Positions 8,367 through 16,881 of a DNA stretch of 64,000 bases are shown here, piece by piece; positions within the stretch are counted from its first letter, which is position 1; each line of letters opens with the position of its first letter. A model generated the notes under the pieces. The model was not told the DNA's origin. It ran no database searches and saw nothing but the letters and a program-made list of their open reading frames with translations. A program made the position numbers and the translations under genes. Origin of the DNA: an uncultured Flavonifractor sp. (GTDB lineage: Bacteria > Bacillota > Clostridia > Oscillospirales > Oscillospiraceae); assembly GCA_947346365.1 (NCBI GenBank), contig CANAAV010000002.1, forward strand, positions 62,001-126,000. Direction: 5' to 3'.

Positions 8367-8385
8367 AAGAGAGGTGTGTCATATA

Positions 8386-8574
8386 GTGGAAAAGAAAGTC
8401 AAACATATCGGCATCCGTGTGATGCCCCAGGTCCATCAGAAGCTGAACTATATTGCCCAGTATGAGGGGAGAACCATAAACGGGCAGGTGCTCTATCTCA
8501 TCCAATCCTGTATTCGCGCATTTGAGAAAGCCAACGGCCCCATTCCGCTGCCGTCAGAGGAGGAGGGAGAATGA
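8386..8574 (+). CDS. Small ribbon-helix-helix (Arc/MetJ-like) DNA-binding protein
   Basis: 62 aa. A short beta strand (KHIGIRVMP) is followed by two helices (VHQKLNYIAQYEG, and NGQVLYLIQSCIRAFEKANG), the order and size of Arc-type ribbon-helix-helix repressors. GTG at 8386 is supported by GAGAGGTG 8 nt before it; the longer frame from 8353 would run through the palindrome and lacks a ribosome site. It overlaps comF by ATGA. The palindromic repeats upstream suggest it represses itself and comF. Family assignment is from secondary-structure pattern, not a recognised name. Confidence 0.7.
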   Translation: MEKKVKHIGIRVMPQVHQKLNYIAQYEGRTINGQVLYLIQSCIRAFEKANGPIPLPSEEEGE

Positions 8575-9227
8575 TTCCGCCGCTGGAATTTCTGCTGGAC
8601 CTGCTGTTTCCACCCAGGTGCGTATTCTGCACAGCGCTGCTGAAAGGGGAGGAGCGGGATTTCTGCGCCGCCTGTAAAAAGGACCTGCCCTGGCTGGCGG
8701 GTACGCAGAGGGAACGGACGGGGGAGGCGTTCAGCCTGTGCGTTTCGCCGCTGCGTTATCGGGACAGCGTGCGCGAGTGCCTGCGCCGCTATAAATTTGA
8801 AGGGCACAGGGGTTACCGCCGGACCCTGGGCGCGCTGATGGCCCAATGCGTCCGGGAGCGCCTGGAGGGGCGCTATGATGTGATCACCTGGGTTCCGCTG
8901 TCAGACAAGCGCAGGCGGGAGCGGGGCTATGACCAGGCGCAGCTGCTGGCGGAGAGTATGGCGAAGGCTTTGGGGAGCGAAGCGCGGCCGGTGCTGCGCA
9001 AGATCCGGCATACCCCGGCCCAATCGGGACTGAAAGAGGACAAAGAGCGCGAAACCAACGCGCAGGGGGCGTATGTGGTCTGCGACCGGGCGTTGGCGGA
9101 GGGAAAGCGGGTGCTGGTGGTGGATGATATCGTCACCACAGGGGCGACTCTAGAGGCCTGCGCCCTGGTCCTGCGGGAGGCCGGGGCGGCGGAGGTCTTC
9201 TGCGCTACGGCGGCGCGGGCCAGATAG
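8571..9227 (+). CDS. comF: ComF family phosphoribosyltransferase-like protein
   Basis: 218 aa. N-terminal zinc-ribbon-like Cys pairs (CVFC and CAAC) precede a type I phosphoribosyltransferase domain with the PRPP loop VLVVDDIVTTGATLE. ComFC proteins take part in DNA uptake or recombination of incoming single strands. Start overlaps the stop of the upstream small regulator, so translation is coupled. No other competence gene is in the window. Confidence 0.9.
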   Translation: MIPPLEFLLDLLFPPRCVFCTALLKGEERDFCAACKKDLPWLAGTQRERTGEAFSLCVSPLRYRDSVRECLRRYKFEGHRGYRRTLGALMAQCVRERLEGRYDVITWVPLSDKRRRERGYDQAQLLAESMAKALGSEARPVLRKIRHTPAQSGLKEDKERETNAQGAYVVCDRALAEGKRVLVVDDIVTTGATLEACALVLREAGAAEVFCATAARAR

Positions 9228-9303
9228 TGCGCGGACGTAGGGTGGGAGTTCCCAGGACAGGGCTGCTTTTAGGTCAAATATCAAATATTTTATGAAAATA
9301 GCG

Positions 9304-9332
9304 TTGAAAAATGCGCGCCGGCTCTGTATAAT
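9304..9332 (+). promoter_or_regulatory. Sigma-A promoter of the mreB homologue
   Basis: TTGAAA (9304-9309), 17 nt, TATAAT (9327-9332). The start codon is 70 nt downstream. Confidence 0.8.
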
Positions 9333-9402
9333 ATAAGGGATAACCCCGGCTATGTCCGGGCAGACTATAAGAAATGGCCTGATTGGGCTTTGAGGTGTAA
9401 AT

Positions 9403-10425
9403 ATGTTCAGTAAAGATATCGGCATTGACCTGGGTACCGCTTCCGTTCTGGTCTATGTAAAGGGCAAGGGCGTCGTCCTGCGGGAGCCCTCGGTAGTGGC
9501 CATTGACAAGAATACCGGCAAGCTCTTAAAGGTGGGCACCGAGGCCCAGCAGATGCTGGGGCGCACCCCCGGCAACATCGTCGCCATCCGCCCCTTGCGG
9601 GAGGGCGTGATTTCCGATTACGATATGACCGAGCGGATGCTCAAAGAGTTTATCCGCAAGGTGACCTCTTTCCGGCTGTTTAAGCCGCGGATTGTCATCT
9701 GCGTGCCCTCCGGCATTACGGAGGTGGAGGAGCGTGCGGTGATCGACGCGGGCATTCAGGCGGGCGCCCGGCGGGTGTATCTGATTGAAGAGCCTGTGGC
9801 GGCGGCTATCGGCGCGGGGATTGATATCTCCAAGCCAGACGGGCATATGATTGTGGATATCGGGGGCGGCACCTCGGATATTGCGGTAATTTCCCTGTCC
9901 GGTATCGTGGAGTCCGCCTCCATCAAAATTGCCGGGGACCAGTTTGACGAGGCCATCGTAAAGTACATACGGCGTAAGCACAATGTACTGATCGGTGAGC
10001 GCACGGCCGAGGAGCTGAAGATACAGATCGGCTGTGTCTATCCCCGGCCGGAGGAGCAGTATCTGGAAATCAAGGGCCGCTGTCTGATGACCGGCCTGCC
10101 GCGGGTGTTTACCGTGTCCTCCAGCGAGATGATTGAGGCGTTTGAAGAGGTCTCCACCCGCATTTTGGAGGCGATCCACGGAGTGCTGGAGCGCACGCCT
10201 CCGGAGCTGGTGGCGGACATCTCCACCAACGGCATCTGTATGACCGGCGGCGGCTCCTTGGTCTGGGGTTTTGACAAGCTCATCGAGTCCCACACCGGCA
10301 TTGAAACCCATGTAGCGGACGACGCTATTTCCTGCGTGGCCAACGGTACGGGCAAGAGCCTGGATAATGTGGGCGATATGCAGGACGGCACGATCAACCT
10401 CTCCAGAAGAAAGCAGATGAATTGA
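9403..10425 (+). CDS. mreB: MreB/Mbl actin-like cell shape protein
   Basis: 340 aa, full length. Actin-fold phosphate loops IGIDLGTASVLVY and IVDIGGGTSDIAV, the adenosine motif MTGGGSLVWGFDKL, and VPSGITEVEERAV are all typical. It forms membrane-associated filaments that guide lateral wall synthesis. It stands alone with its own promoter and terminator, without mreC/mreD, which is more like mbl or mreBH of bacilli than the mreBCD operon; the paralogue cannot be settled from sequence alone. Confidence 0.95.
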   Translation: MFSKDIGIDLGTASVLVYVKGKGVVLREPSVVAIDKNTGKLLKVGTEAQQMLGRTPGNIVAIRPLREGVISDYDMTERMLKEFIRKVTSFRLFKPRIVICVPSGITEVEERAVIDAGIQAGARRVYLIEEPVAAAIGAGIDISKPDGHMIVDIGGGTSDIAVISLSGIVESASIKIAGDQFDEAIVKYIRRKHNVLIGERTAEELKIQIGCVYPRPEEQYLEIKGRCLMTGLPRVFTVSSSEMIEAFEEVSTRILEAIHGVLERTPPELVADISTNGICMTGGGSLVWGFDKLIESHTGIETHVADDAISCVANGTGKSLDNVGDMQDGTINLSRRKQMN

Positions 10426-10480
10426 GTTTCCGTGCCCGTCTGGGCAACGAGGACGGGCGGGTATGCGGGAATAGGACAGG

Positions 10481-10513
10481 CAGCCCCCGGTGCGGGAAGC
10501 GCCGGGGGCTGTT
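10481..10513 (+). terminator. Terminator after the mreB homologue
   Basis: CAGCCCCCGG (10481-10490) pairs with CCGGGGGCTG (10502-10511), followed by TTTAG. It lies between convergent mreB and murC. Confidence 0.7.
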
Positions 10514-10596
10514 TAGATATTATTAGATAGTGGAAGGCGGGCGCGCCCTTCCGGTGCGCGCAGCTGCGCCGCCGGGGCGGCCGGGTGTGGAAAGAG

Positions 10597-11997
10597 TTAT
10601 GCGGGACTTTGTACCAGGGCCTCGCCCACGGTGTAGATGTCCCCGGCCCCTACAGTGAGGATCAAATCCCCCGGTCGGGCAATTTCCCGCAGATAGTCCG
10701 TCAGGGCGTCCAGGGTGGGGAAATAGCGGCTGCCAGGGATCTGGGCGGCCAGGGCTTTGGAGGATGTGCCGTGCTCGTTGACCTCTCTGGCGGCGAAAAT
10801 TTCCGCCAGAAGGGTCACGTCGCTCAGCTGGAGCGCCTGGACAAAAGCGTCAAACAGGGCTTCCGTCCTGGAATAGGTATGGGGCTGGAAGGCGCAGACC
10901 ACCCGCTGGTAGCCCAGGGTTTTAGCGGTGGACAGCAGGGCCTGAAGCTCGCCGGGATGGTGGGCATAGTCGTCATAGACCTGCGCGCCGTGATAGCTCC
11001 CCTTGTGCTCCAGCCGCCGGCCGGCGCCGTGAAACGCGCGCAGTCCGGCGGAGACTGCCTGAGCGGGGACATGCAGGGCGATGGCCGCCGCCGCCGCCGC
11101 CAGGGCGTTGCGTACGTTGTGAACGCCGGGTACCGCCAGGGATACGCGGCAGAACAGCTCCCCCCGGCAGAGGATGTCGAAAGAGGGCAGGCCGTGGTCC
11201 CAGGTGAGGTTGGCGGCGTGCACGTCGCCCTGTTCCAGCCCGAAGGTCAGCATCGGGCGCGTTTCCCCCGCCAGGGTATGCATGGTGTTGGCGTCGTCCC
11301 GGTTGGCGATAATCAGCCCCTGTTCAGGCACCCGGTCGGCAAAGGCCCGGAAGGAGCGCTGTACATCTTCCAGGTCCTTGAAAAAGTCCAGATGGTCGGC
11401 TTCAATGTTCAAAATGACCGCCACGGTGGGGTAAAAGGACAGGAAGGAGTTGCAGTATTCGCAGCTCTCCAAAATAATCGTGTCCCCCCGGCCCACCCGG
11501 TGTCCCGCCCCCAGCAGGGGGAGGGTGCCGCCAATCATGACGGTGGGGTCCCGCCCGGCGGCCATGATGATGTGGGTGCACATGGAAGTGGTGGTGGTTT
11601 TGCCGTGGGTGCCGGAGATGCAAAGGGCGTTTTGATAGGAGCGCATGATGGAGCCCCAGGCCTGGGCCCGCTCAAAGACGGGAATACCCCTGGCATGGGC
11701 CCCGGCTATTTCCGGATTGTCGTCGTGGACGGCGGCGGTGCGGACGACCAATTCCGCGTCCCGGAGATTCTCCGCCCGGTGCCCGATGGCCACAGGAATG
11801 CCGAGCCCGCGCAGGTGGGCCACTGCGGCGCTCTCGCTGCGGTCAGAGCCGGTGATCTCCATACCCATGCCGTGAAGCACCTCGGCAAGAGGGGACATGG
11901 ACACGCCGCCGATGCCTACGAGATGAGCCCGGCGTCCGGGGGCGATGTAATCGTGAATATCCGGCGTTTTCATAGGAGGAACGCACCCTCTTTTCAT
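10597..11997 (-). CDS. murC: UDP-N-acetylmuramate--L-alanine ligase MurC
   Basis: 466 aa from the first ATG. MurC adds L-Ala to UDP-MurNAc in peptidoglycan synthesis. The N-terminal UDP-binding Rossmann motif HLVGIGGVSMSPLAE, the ATP loop SGTHGKTTTTSM, central NIEADHLDFF and the C-terminal DDYAHHPGE are all present. Two starts are possible: ATG at 11997, or ATG at 11973 (MKTPDIHDY), nearer the usual family start; neither has an ideal ribosome site, though GAGGG lies 12 nt before the second. It is divergent from psuK and convergent with mreB. Confidence 0.95.
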   Translation of the reverse strand: MKRGCVPPMKTPDIHDYIAPGRRAHLVGIGGVSMSPLAEVLHGMGMEITGSDRSESAAVAHLRGLGIPVAIGHRAENLRDAELVVRTAAVHDDNPEIAGAHARGIPVFERAQAWGSIMRSYQNALCISGTHGKTTTTSMCTHIIMAAGRDPTVMIGGTLPLLGAGHRVGRGDTIILESCEYCNSFLSFYPTVAVILNIEADHLDFFKDLEDVQRSFRAFADRVPEQGLIIANRDDANTMHTLAGETRPMLTFGLEQGDVHAANLTWDHGLPSFDILCRGELFCRVSLAVPGVHNVRNALAAAAAAIALHVPAQAVSAGLRAFHGAGRRLEHKGSYHGAQVYDDYAHHPGELQALLSTAKTLGYQRVVCAFQPHTYSRTEALFDAFVQALQLSDVTLLAEIFAAREVNEHGTSSKALAAQIPGSRYFPTLDALTDYLREIARPGDLILTVGAGDIYTVGEALVQSPA

Positions 11998-12153
11998 TCA
12001 TTAGATTTGCGCTTATAGTGACGGCGCGGCTGGGGCGGTTTGACCGCGGAAGCGGCCGGGCCTTGCGCGGCGCTTGTTGATATTATAGCCCATTATAGGC
12101 GAATAGCAAGAAAAAGTTACCTCAAAATGGGGAAAGCCGCCTCCAAATTTTTC

Positions 12154-12181
12154 TTGACATCGGGGGAAAATACGGTACAAT
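12154..12181 (+). promoter_or_regulatory. Sigma-A promoter of psuK-psuG
   Basis: TTGACA (12154-12159), 16 nt, TACAAT (12176-12181), about 50 nt before the psuK start. Confidence 0.8.
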
Positions 12182-12229
12182 ATAAGCAAGTGATTAGAAA
12201 AGGGAGAAGTGCTTATTCGGAGGTGGCCC

Positions 12230-13309
12230 ATGACTCAGCGGGAACGGCAGATCCTCAAGTGGATCGAAGAGGACCCCTTAATCTCCCAGCAGGAGCTGGC
12301 CGATAAGGCAGGCATTGCCCGCTCCTCTGTCGCGGTGCATATCTCCAGCCTGATGCGGCAGGGACAGATTGCCGGGAAGGGATATATTCTGCGCACCGCT
12401 CCCTATGCGGTGGTGGTGGGCGGGGTAAATATCGACATTGGCGGCCGCCCTGCCGGAGCGCTGGTGGAGGCGGACTCCAATCCGGGACAGGTGCGCATGA
12501 GCCTGGGGGGCGTGGGGCGGAACATCGCCCATAACCTGGCCCTGCTGGGGGTGGACGTGCGCCTGCTGACCGCCTTTGGGGACGATATGAACGCCCAGCG
12601 CATTGCCGCCAGCTGCGGTGAGCTGGGCATTGATATCAGCCAGTGCCTGACGGTGCCCGGCGGGGCTACCTCCACCTATCTGTTCATCACCGACCAGGCG
12701 GGGGATATGGCTTTGGCGGTCAACGATATGGAGATTTACCGCCACGTGACCCCCGTCTTCCTGTCCGGCCGGGCCAGGCTCCTGCAAAATGCCCAGGTAC
12801 TGGTAGTGGACGCCAATATTCCGGCGGAGTCCATCGCTTGGCTGGCAGAGCATATCCGCCTGCCCATCTTTGCCGATCCGGTCTCCACCGTCAAGGCGGA
12901 AAAGCTCCGCCCGGTGCTGGGAAAGCTGCACACCCTCAAGCCCAACCGTTTGGAGGCCGAGCAGCTCTCCGGCGTGTCCATTACGGATGAGGGCAGCCTG
13001 AACCGGGCGGCGGATGCGCTGCTGGATACCGGCCTGCGGCGGGTATTCATCAGCTTAGGCGGGCGCGGCATGTTTGCCGCCGACCACAGCGGCCGCTGTT
13101 ATGTGCCCTGCTGCCCCGGGAAGATGGTGAATACGACCGGCTGCGGCGATGCGGGCATGGCCGCGATTGCCTGGGCCTATTTGCAGGGCACGGACCTGCG
13201 GGGAACCGCCCGGGCCGCCATGGCCGCCGGGGCCATCGCCATGGAGAGCGGGGAGACCATCAGCCCCGCCATGAGCGCCCAGAGCCTGCGGGAGAGAGCG
13301 GCGGTGTGA
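12230..13309 (+). CDS. psuK: Pseudouridine kinase (PfkB family) with N-terminal helix-turn-helix
   Basis: 359 aa. Residues 1-55 form a winged helix-turn-helix (RQILKWIEEDPLISQQELAD, then SSVAVHISSLM). From about 62 a ribokinase/PfkB fold follows (VVGGVNIDIGG, GGVGRNIAHNLALLG, and the catalytic NTTGCGDAGMA). It phosphorylates pseudouridine to the 5'-phosphate used by PsuG. ATG 12230 is chosen for the CGGAGGTGG just before it. The HTH suggests it may also sense substrate and regulate its own operon, a known layout in PfkB sugar kinases. Identification is firm through the adjacent psuG. Confidence 0.92.
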   Translation: MTQRERQILKWIEEDPLISQQELADKAGIARSSVAVHISSLMRQGQIAGKGYILRTAPYAVVVGGVNIDIGGRPAGALVEADSNPGQVRMSLGGVGRNIAHNLALLGVDVRLLTAFGDDMNAQRIAASCGELGIDISQCLTVPGGATSTYLFITDQAGDMALAVNDMEIYRHVTPVFLSGRARLLQNAQVLVVDANIPAESIAWLAEHIRLPIFADPVSTVKAEKLRPVLGKLHTLKPNRLEAEQLSGVSITDEGSLNRAADALLDTGLRRVFISLGGRGMFAADHSGRCYVPCCPGKMVNTTGCGDAGMAAIAWAYLQGTDLRGTARAAMAAGAIAMESGETISPAMSAQSLRERAAV

Positions 13310-13361
13310 GCGCTATATACGCGGCTATTTGACATATACTGTAATGATGGAGGGAATCAAT

Positions 13362-14282
13362 ATGAATTTGAAGAAGTATTTAGATGTAGCTCCGGAAGTG
13401 GCGCAGGCCATCCAGACTGGAAAGCCGGTGGTGGCGCTGGAGTCCACCATCATCTCCCACGGGATGCCCTATCCCCAGAATGTGCAGACCGCCCTGCGGG
13501 TGGAGCAGATCATCCGGGACAGCGGCGCGGTGCCCGCCACCATCGCCATCCTGGGGGGGCGGCTGAAGGCCGGACTGAGTCCGGAGGAGATCGAGTACCT
13601 GGGCAAAAAGGGCCTGAATGTGACCAAGGCCAGCCGCCGGGACCTGGCGGTGCTGGTCTCCCGAGGGGAGGACGGCGCGACTACGGTGACCACCACCATG
13701 ATGATTGCCCACATGGCGGGCATCCAGGTGTTTGCCACCGGCGGCATCGGCGGCGTCCACCGGGGAGCGGAGACTACCATGGATATCTCCGCGGACCTGG
13801 AGGAGCTGGGGAGCACTCCCGTGCTGGTGGTGTGCGCCGGGGCCAAGTCCATTTTGGATTTGGGGTTGACTCTGGAGTACCTGGAGACCCACGGCGTGCC
13901 CGTCATCGGTTACGGCACCAAGGAGCTGCCCGCCTTCTATACCCGCAAGAGCGGCTTCGAGGTGGACTACCGCATGGATACGCCCGCCGAAATCGCTGCG
14001 GCCTTCCATGCGGGACAGGAGATGGGCCTGCGGGGCGGAATGCTGGTGACAAACCCCATCCCGGAGGAGTTTGCTATGGATCACGAGACCATCAACCGGG
14101 CCATTGACCAGGCCATTGCCGAGGCCAGGGAACAGGGTATTCACGGAAAGGCCACGACCCCGTTCCTGTTGGCCCGGGTGAAAGATCTGACCGGCGGGGG
14201 CAGCCTGGACTCCAACATCCAGCTGGTCTTTAACAACGCCCGCCTGGCGGCCCAGACCGCCGCAGAGCTGAGCAGGCTGTAG
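13362..14282 (+). CDS. psuG: Pseudouridine-5'-phosphate glycosidase PsuG
   Basis: 306 aa. It splits pseudouridine 5'-phosphate into uracil and ribose 5-phosphate by breaking the C-C glycosidic bond. Motifs ALESTIISHGMPYP, GATTVTTTMMIAHMAGI, FATGGIGGVHRGAE and the late NPIPEE and LDSNIQLVFNNA segments are those of PsuG. ATG at 13362 follows GGAGGG by 7 nt. It forms an operon with psuK 52 nt upstream, giving a complete pseudouridine salvage route, and ends at a strong bidirectional terminator. Confidence 0.97.
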   Translation: MNLKKYLDVAPEVAQAIQTGKPVVALESTIISHGMPYPQNVQTALRVEQIIRDSGAVPATIAILGGRLKAGLSPEEIEYLGKKGLNVTKASRRDLAVLVSRGEDGATTVTTTMMIAHMAGIQVFATGGIGGVHRGAETTMDISADLEELGSTPVLVVCAGAKSILDLGLTLEYLETHGVPVIGYGTKELPAFYTRKSGFEVDYRMDTPAEIAAAFHAGQEMGLRGGMLVTNPIPEEFAMDHETINRAIDQAIAEAREQGIHGKATTPFLLARVKDLTGGGSLDSNIQLVFNNARLAAQTAAELSRL

Positions 14283-14320
14283 GGCTTTGTTTGCGGCGAA
14301 TTCCCCGTTGCTCAACATTA

Positions 14321-14361
14321 AAAGACAGAAAAGCGCGCCAATGGCGCGCTTTTCTGTCTTT
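14321..14361. terminator. Bidirectional terminator between psuG and the deacetylase gene
   Basis: Perfect 19-bp stem (14321-14339 with 14343-14361), 3-nt loop, A-rich on one side and T-rich on the other. Confidence 0.9.
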
Positions 14362-14399
14362 CAGAAAGAGTGGAAAAAAAGGAGAAAATAGAGAGAACG

Positions 14400-15692
14400 C
14401 TAAGGCCAGTTTACGCCCAGATCGGGGCGTACATCCAGGTCAATAATTTCTCTGCAGTCGTAGAAGGGCAGGTACCGCTGCACATCCTTGCCGGAGTTTC
14501 CACCCCGCAGGGTGGTGCCGTCGGGATGGAGCCGGTCGCAGGTGACGGCGGAGATGGTCTTTTTCACATAGGAGTAAGAGCTGGTGCCCACGCTGGCAAA
14601 AACCCGGAAGCCCTGGCTCTGAAGCCAGACAAACATGGGCCCGTATCCCTCGTTTTGGTCCTTATCCCCGTCAGGCCGCGCCCCGTGGGGGTAGAAGAGA
14701 ATGGTGGTGGGCCCCACCAAGCTGCCCACCTCTTCCGCCCAACGCAGGGTGTCTCGCTGGACCTGCTCCATGGAGCGGCTGGCCAGATTGATGTGCCCCC
14801 AGGTGTGGGACCCAAAGGTCCAGCCGGTCTCCTTCAGCCGGGCGATGACGGGCTTTACCGCGTCAATTTCCGCCTGGCGGCGCTGGTCAAAGGCGGGGCG
14901 GGCCGGATCGGTCTCGGCGATGTCAATGTCATTTTGGGTGCGGTAGCCCAGGATGCCCTGATAGCCGGTAAGGGAATAGATCGCTTTTGCCCCGTTGAGG
15001 GAAAAATCGGGGTGTTCCAGCACGAATTTGTCCAAAATTGTGGTGGCGTCCAGGTCCTGGGTCAAAAAGGTCTCCTTGGTATAGGGGTCGGTGCACTCGG
15101 CCCAGATTTGCCCGTCCTCTCCCAGCACCAGCTTGGAGGTAAAGCCCTGGTCGAGCATATACTGATAGTAGTTCACATCGTCAAAGGAGATGACCAGGGG
15201 CTTTTTCCCCTCTGGGAGCATCAAGGTGTTGCGTACCATGCGCAGTTCCCCGTCGGCATTGGGCTGCTCGGTCCACACGTCCTCCATGCGCACGAGAATG
15301 TAGCCCTTGTCATAGACGCTCTGGAGAATCTTATTGTACTCGTCTACCGTCACCATCCAGTCGTCCAGTCCCTCCTTTTCCGAGCGGCTGGCGGGGCAGT
15401 CGTGGAACGCCCATTGGGGATAGGCGATGACCGGGTGGAAAAACAGGTGCTCCACGGTCTTTTCCGGCCCCCAGGCCTGGGTCAGCTGGTCCTGGCTCCA
15501 ATAGGTGCGCACCGCGTCGTAGGGGTCAACGGGCGCAGGGGTGGGTGTGGGAACCGGCGTCACCGCCACAAGGCCCTCGTCCGGAGTGGGGGTGGGGGCG
15601 GGAGACGGTTTGCTGCCTGTGCAGGAGGTCAGGGAGAGGCCCAGGGCCAGAGAGAGCGCCAGCGCCCCGGCGCGTTTGAAACAGAAAATCAT
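14400..15692 (-). CDS. Polysaccharide deacetylase family lipoprotein
   Basis: 430 aa. Signal peptide with lipobox LTSC (GLSLTSCTGS) then a Pro/Thr-rich spacer, so it is probably tethered to the outer face of the membrane. The NodB-type deacetylase domain shows VISFDDVNYYQY for the catalytic Asp pair and GSHTWGH for the zinc histidines. Domain order and a long middle insertion (about 200-290) suggest a larger clostridial variant. The substrate may be peptidoglycan or another N-acetylated polymer. ATG 15692 is chosen because GGAGG precedes it and the signal peptide starts there. Confidence 0.88.
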   Translation of the reverse strand: MIFCFKRAGALALSLALGLSLTSCTGSKPSPAPTPTPDEGLVAVTPVPTPTPAPVDPYDAVRTYWSQDQLTQAWGPEKTVEHLFFHPVIAYPQWAFHDCPASRSEKEGLDDWMVTVDEYNKILQSVYDKGYILVRMEDVWTEQPNADGELRMVRNTLMLPEGKKPLVISFDDVNYYQYMLDQGFTSKLVLGEDGQIWAECTDPYTKETFLTQDLDATTILDKFVLEHPDFSLNGAKAIYSLTGYQGILGYRTQNDIDIAETDPARPAFDQRRQAEIDAVKPVIARLKETGWTFGSHTWGHINLASRSMEQVQRDTLRWAEEVGSLVGPTTILFYPHGARPDGDKDQNEGYGPMFVWLQSQGFRVFASVGTSSYSYVKKTISAVTCDRLHPDGTTLRGGNSGKDVQRYLPFYDCREIIDLDVRPDLGVNWP

Positions 15693-15870
15693 TGCTATCA
15701 GTCCTCCAAATCGGTTTTCTTTTGTAAAATGGCAACGCAAAGCCCTCTGGAATTGCAGGGCGAGGGGGAGCGCTGTGGCCGAAGGGCAACCGAGGCCGAG
15801 CAAGCATTATCATAGGACAATCCGGGATAAAATACTTCTCAAAAGAGTAACGAAATGGTGAAAAATTCTT

Positions 15871-16383
15871 TCAAGACTGTCCCGCCGCCTCCGGTACCCG
15901 GTGGACCAGCAGAATGGACGCGCCGCCTGTGACGGCGCCAGTGACCAGAGAGCACAGCAGCAAGGGGGGCAGGTAGACAAACGGAGCGGCTGTGCCCAGC
16001 ACAGCGGCGGCGGCCAGAACCTGCCCGGTGTTGTGGGCGGCCGCGCCGGCGACGGATACCCCGAACAGCGAGAGCGCCGGCACACGCACCAGCAGGGCCA
16101 TGGTTCCCAAGGCCAGCAGTCCGCCGGACAGAGAAAAGGCCAGGGCGGTAAGATTTCCCCCTATAAGAGCTCCCAGCAGGCACCGGGCGAGCAAAATCAG
16201 CAGCGCTTCCCGCTGGTCCATACGGCACAGGGCATATACTGTGACCAGATTTGCCAGCCCCAGCCGCAGCCCGGGTAGGGGGAACAGAACGGTCAGCGGT
16301 GCCAGCCCTTCCGCCGCGGAGAGGGCTAAAGCCAGAGCGGTAAGCACCGCGCAGCGGGTGAGCCGCCGCAGGTCGAGGGACAT
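15871..16383 (-). CDS. Gx transporter family membrane protein (heptaprenyl diphosphate synthase component I-like)
   Basis: 170 aa, five or so membrane segments with many Gly and Ala. LTALALALSAAEGLAP at the N-terminus, LPGLRLGLANLVTVYAL, GALIGGNLTALAFSLSGG and the late HNTGQVLAAA are the Gx_transp pattern. It resembles ECF S components in shape. It is the last gene of an operon with NusG_II and ApbE proteins, and this trio suggests a role in membrane redox or flavin-linked electron transfer rather than isoprenoid synthesis. Function is not proven. Confidence 0.82.
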   Translation of the reverse strand: MSLDLRRLTRCAVLTALALALSAAEGLAPLTVLFPLPGLRLGLANLVTVYALCRMDQREALLILLARCLLGALIGGNLTALAFSLSGGLLALGTMALLVRVPALSLFGVSVAGAAAHNTGQVLAAAAVLGTAAPFVYLPPLLLCSLVTGAVTGGASILLVHRVPEAAGQS

Positions 16384-16464
16384 TGCGCCACTCCTTTCTA
16401 AAAGCGCCCGGCCGCCAGGAGGCGGGCCGGATACAGACGCGGAAAACTGCTTTTCCGCAGCCTT

Positions 16465-16881
16465 TTATCCGGTGACGGCGTCAAACTCTACCGCGCTGCC
16501 GCCGGAACCGGTGAGGGTGACGACCAAGCGGTTGGGCAGGCAGATGATCCGCCCGCCGCCGCGGACCCAGCCTGTGTGTACGCAGTCCTGTCCGGGGCAA
16601 GCGCTCTCCACCACCCGGACCCCGTCCGGGGCAAACTCCAAGGTGAGGGGATAAAGCGCGCCGTCCAGGGTGAGGCGCTCCGGCTGCGGAAGGGTGCTGA
16701 GCCGGTATTCCGCCACCTGCCTACCGTCTAAGACGACACAGGCAGTTAAAAAGTTTCCCTGAGAAGGGCGAAGAAGGAAAAAAAGTGTGCCGGCGGCCAA
16801 TACGACCAGCAGGGCGGCCACCCCGTCCCAGAGGGTGGGCCCTCTGCGCTCAGCGGCGGGCGGTCTCACAGGTATACCCAT
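16465..16881 (-). CDS. NusG domain II-containing membrane-anchored protein
   Basis: 138 aa. One N-terminal membrane anchor (about 19-38) precedes a small extracytoplasmic domain of the NusG_II type. The pattern RVVESACPGQDCVHTGW and GGRIICLPNRLVV contains the conserved Cys pair and CLPN motif. It overlaps the upstream apbE gene by 32 nt and has AGGGGGAC before the ATG. Proteins of this family travel with ApbE and Gx transporter genes and are thought to serve extracytoplasmic redox; that role is inferred here. Confidence 0.85.
   Translation of the reverse strand: MGIPVRPPAAERRGPTLWDGVAALLVVLAAGTLFFLLRPSQGNFLTACVVLDGRQVAEYRLSTLPQPERLTLDGALYPLTLEFAPDGVRVVESACPGQDCVHTGWVRGGGRIICLPNRLVVTLTGSGGSAVEFDAVTG

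Noticed and set aside
10585..12018. Forward frame opposite murC, and similar long frames opposite the DUF4179 and deacetylase genes
   Set aside because: Same antisense effect; each opposes a clear family member.
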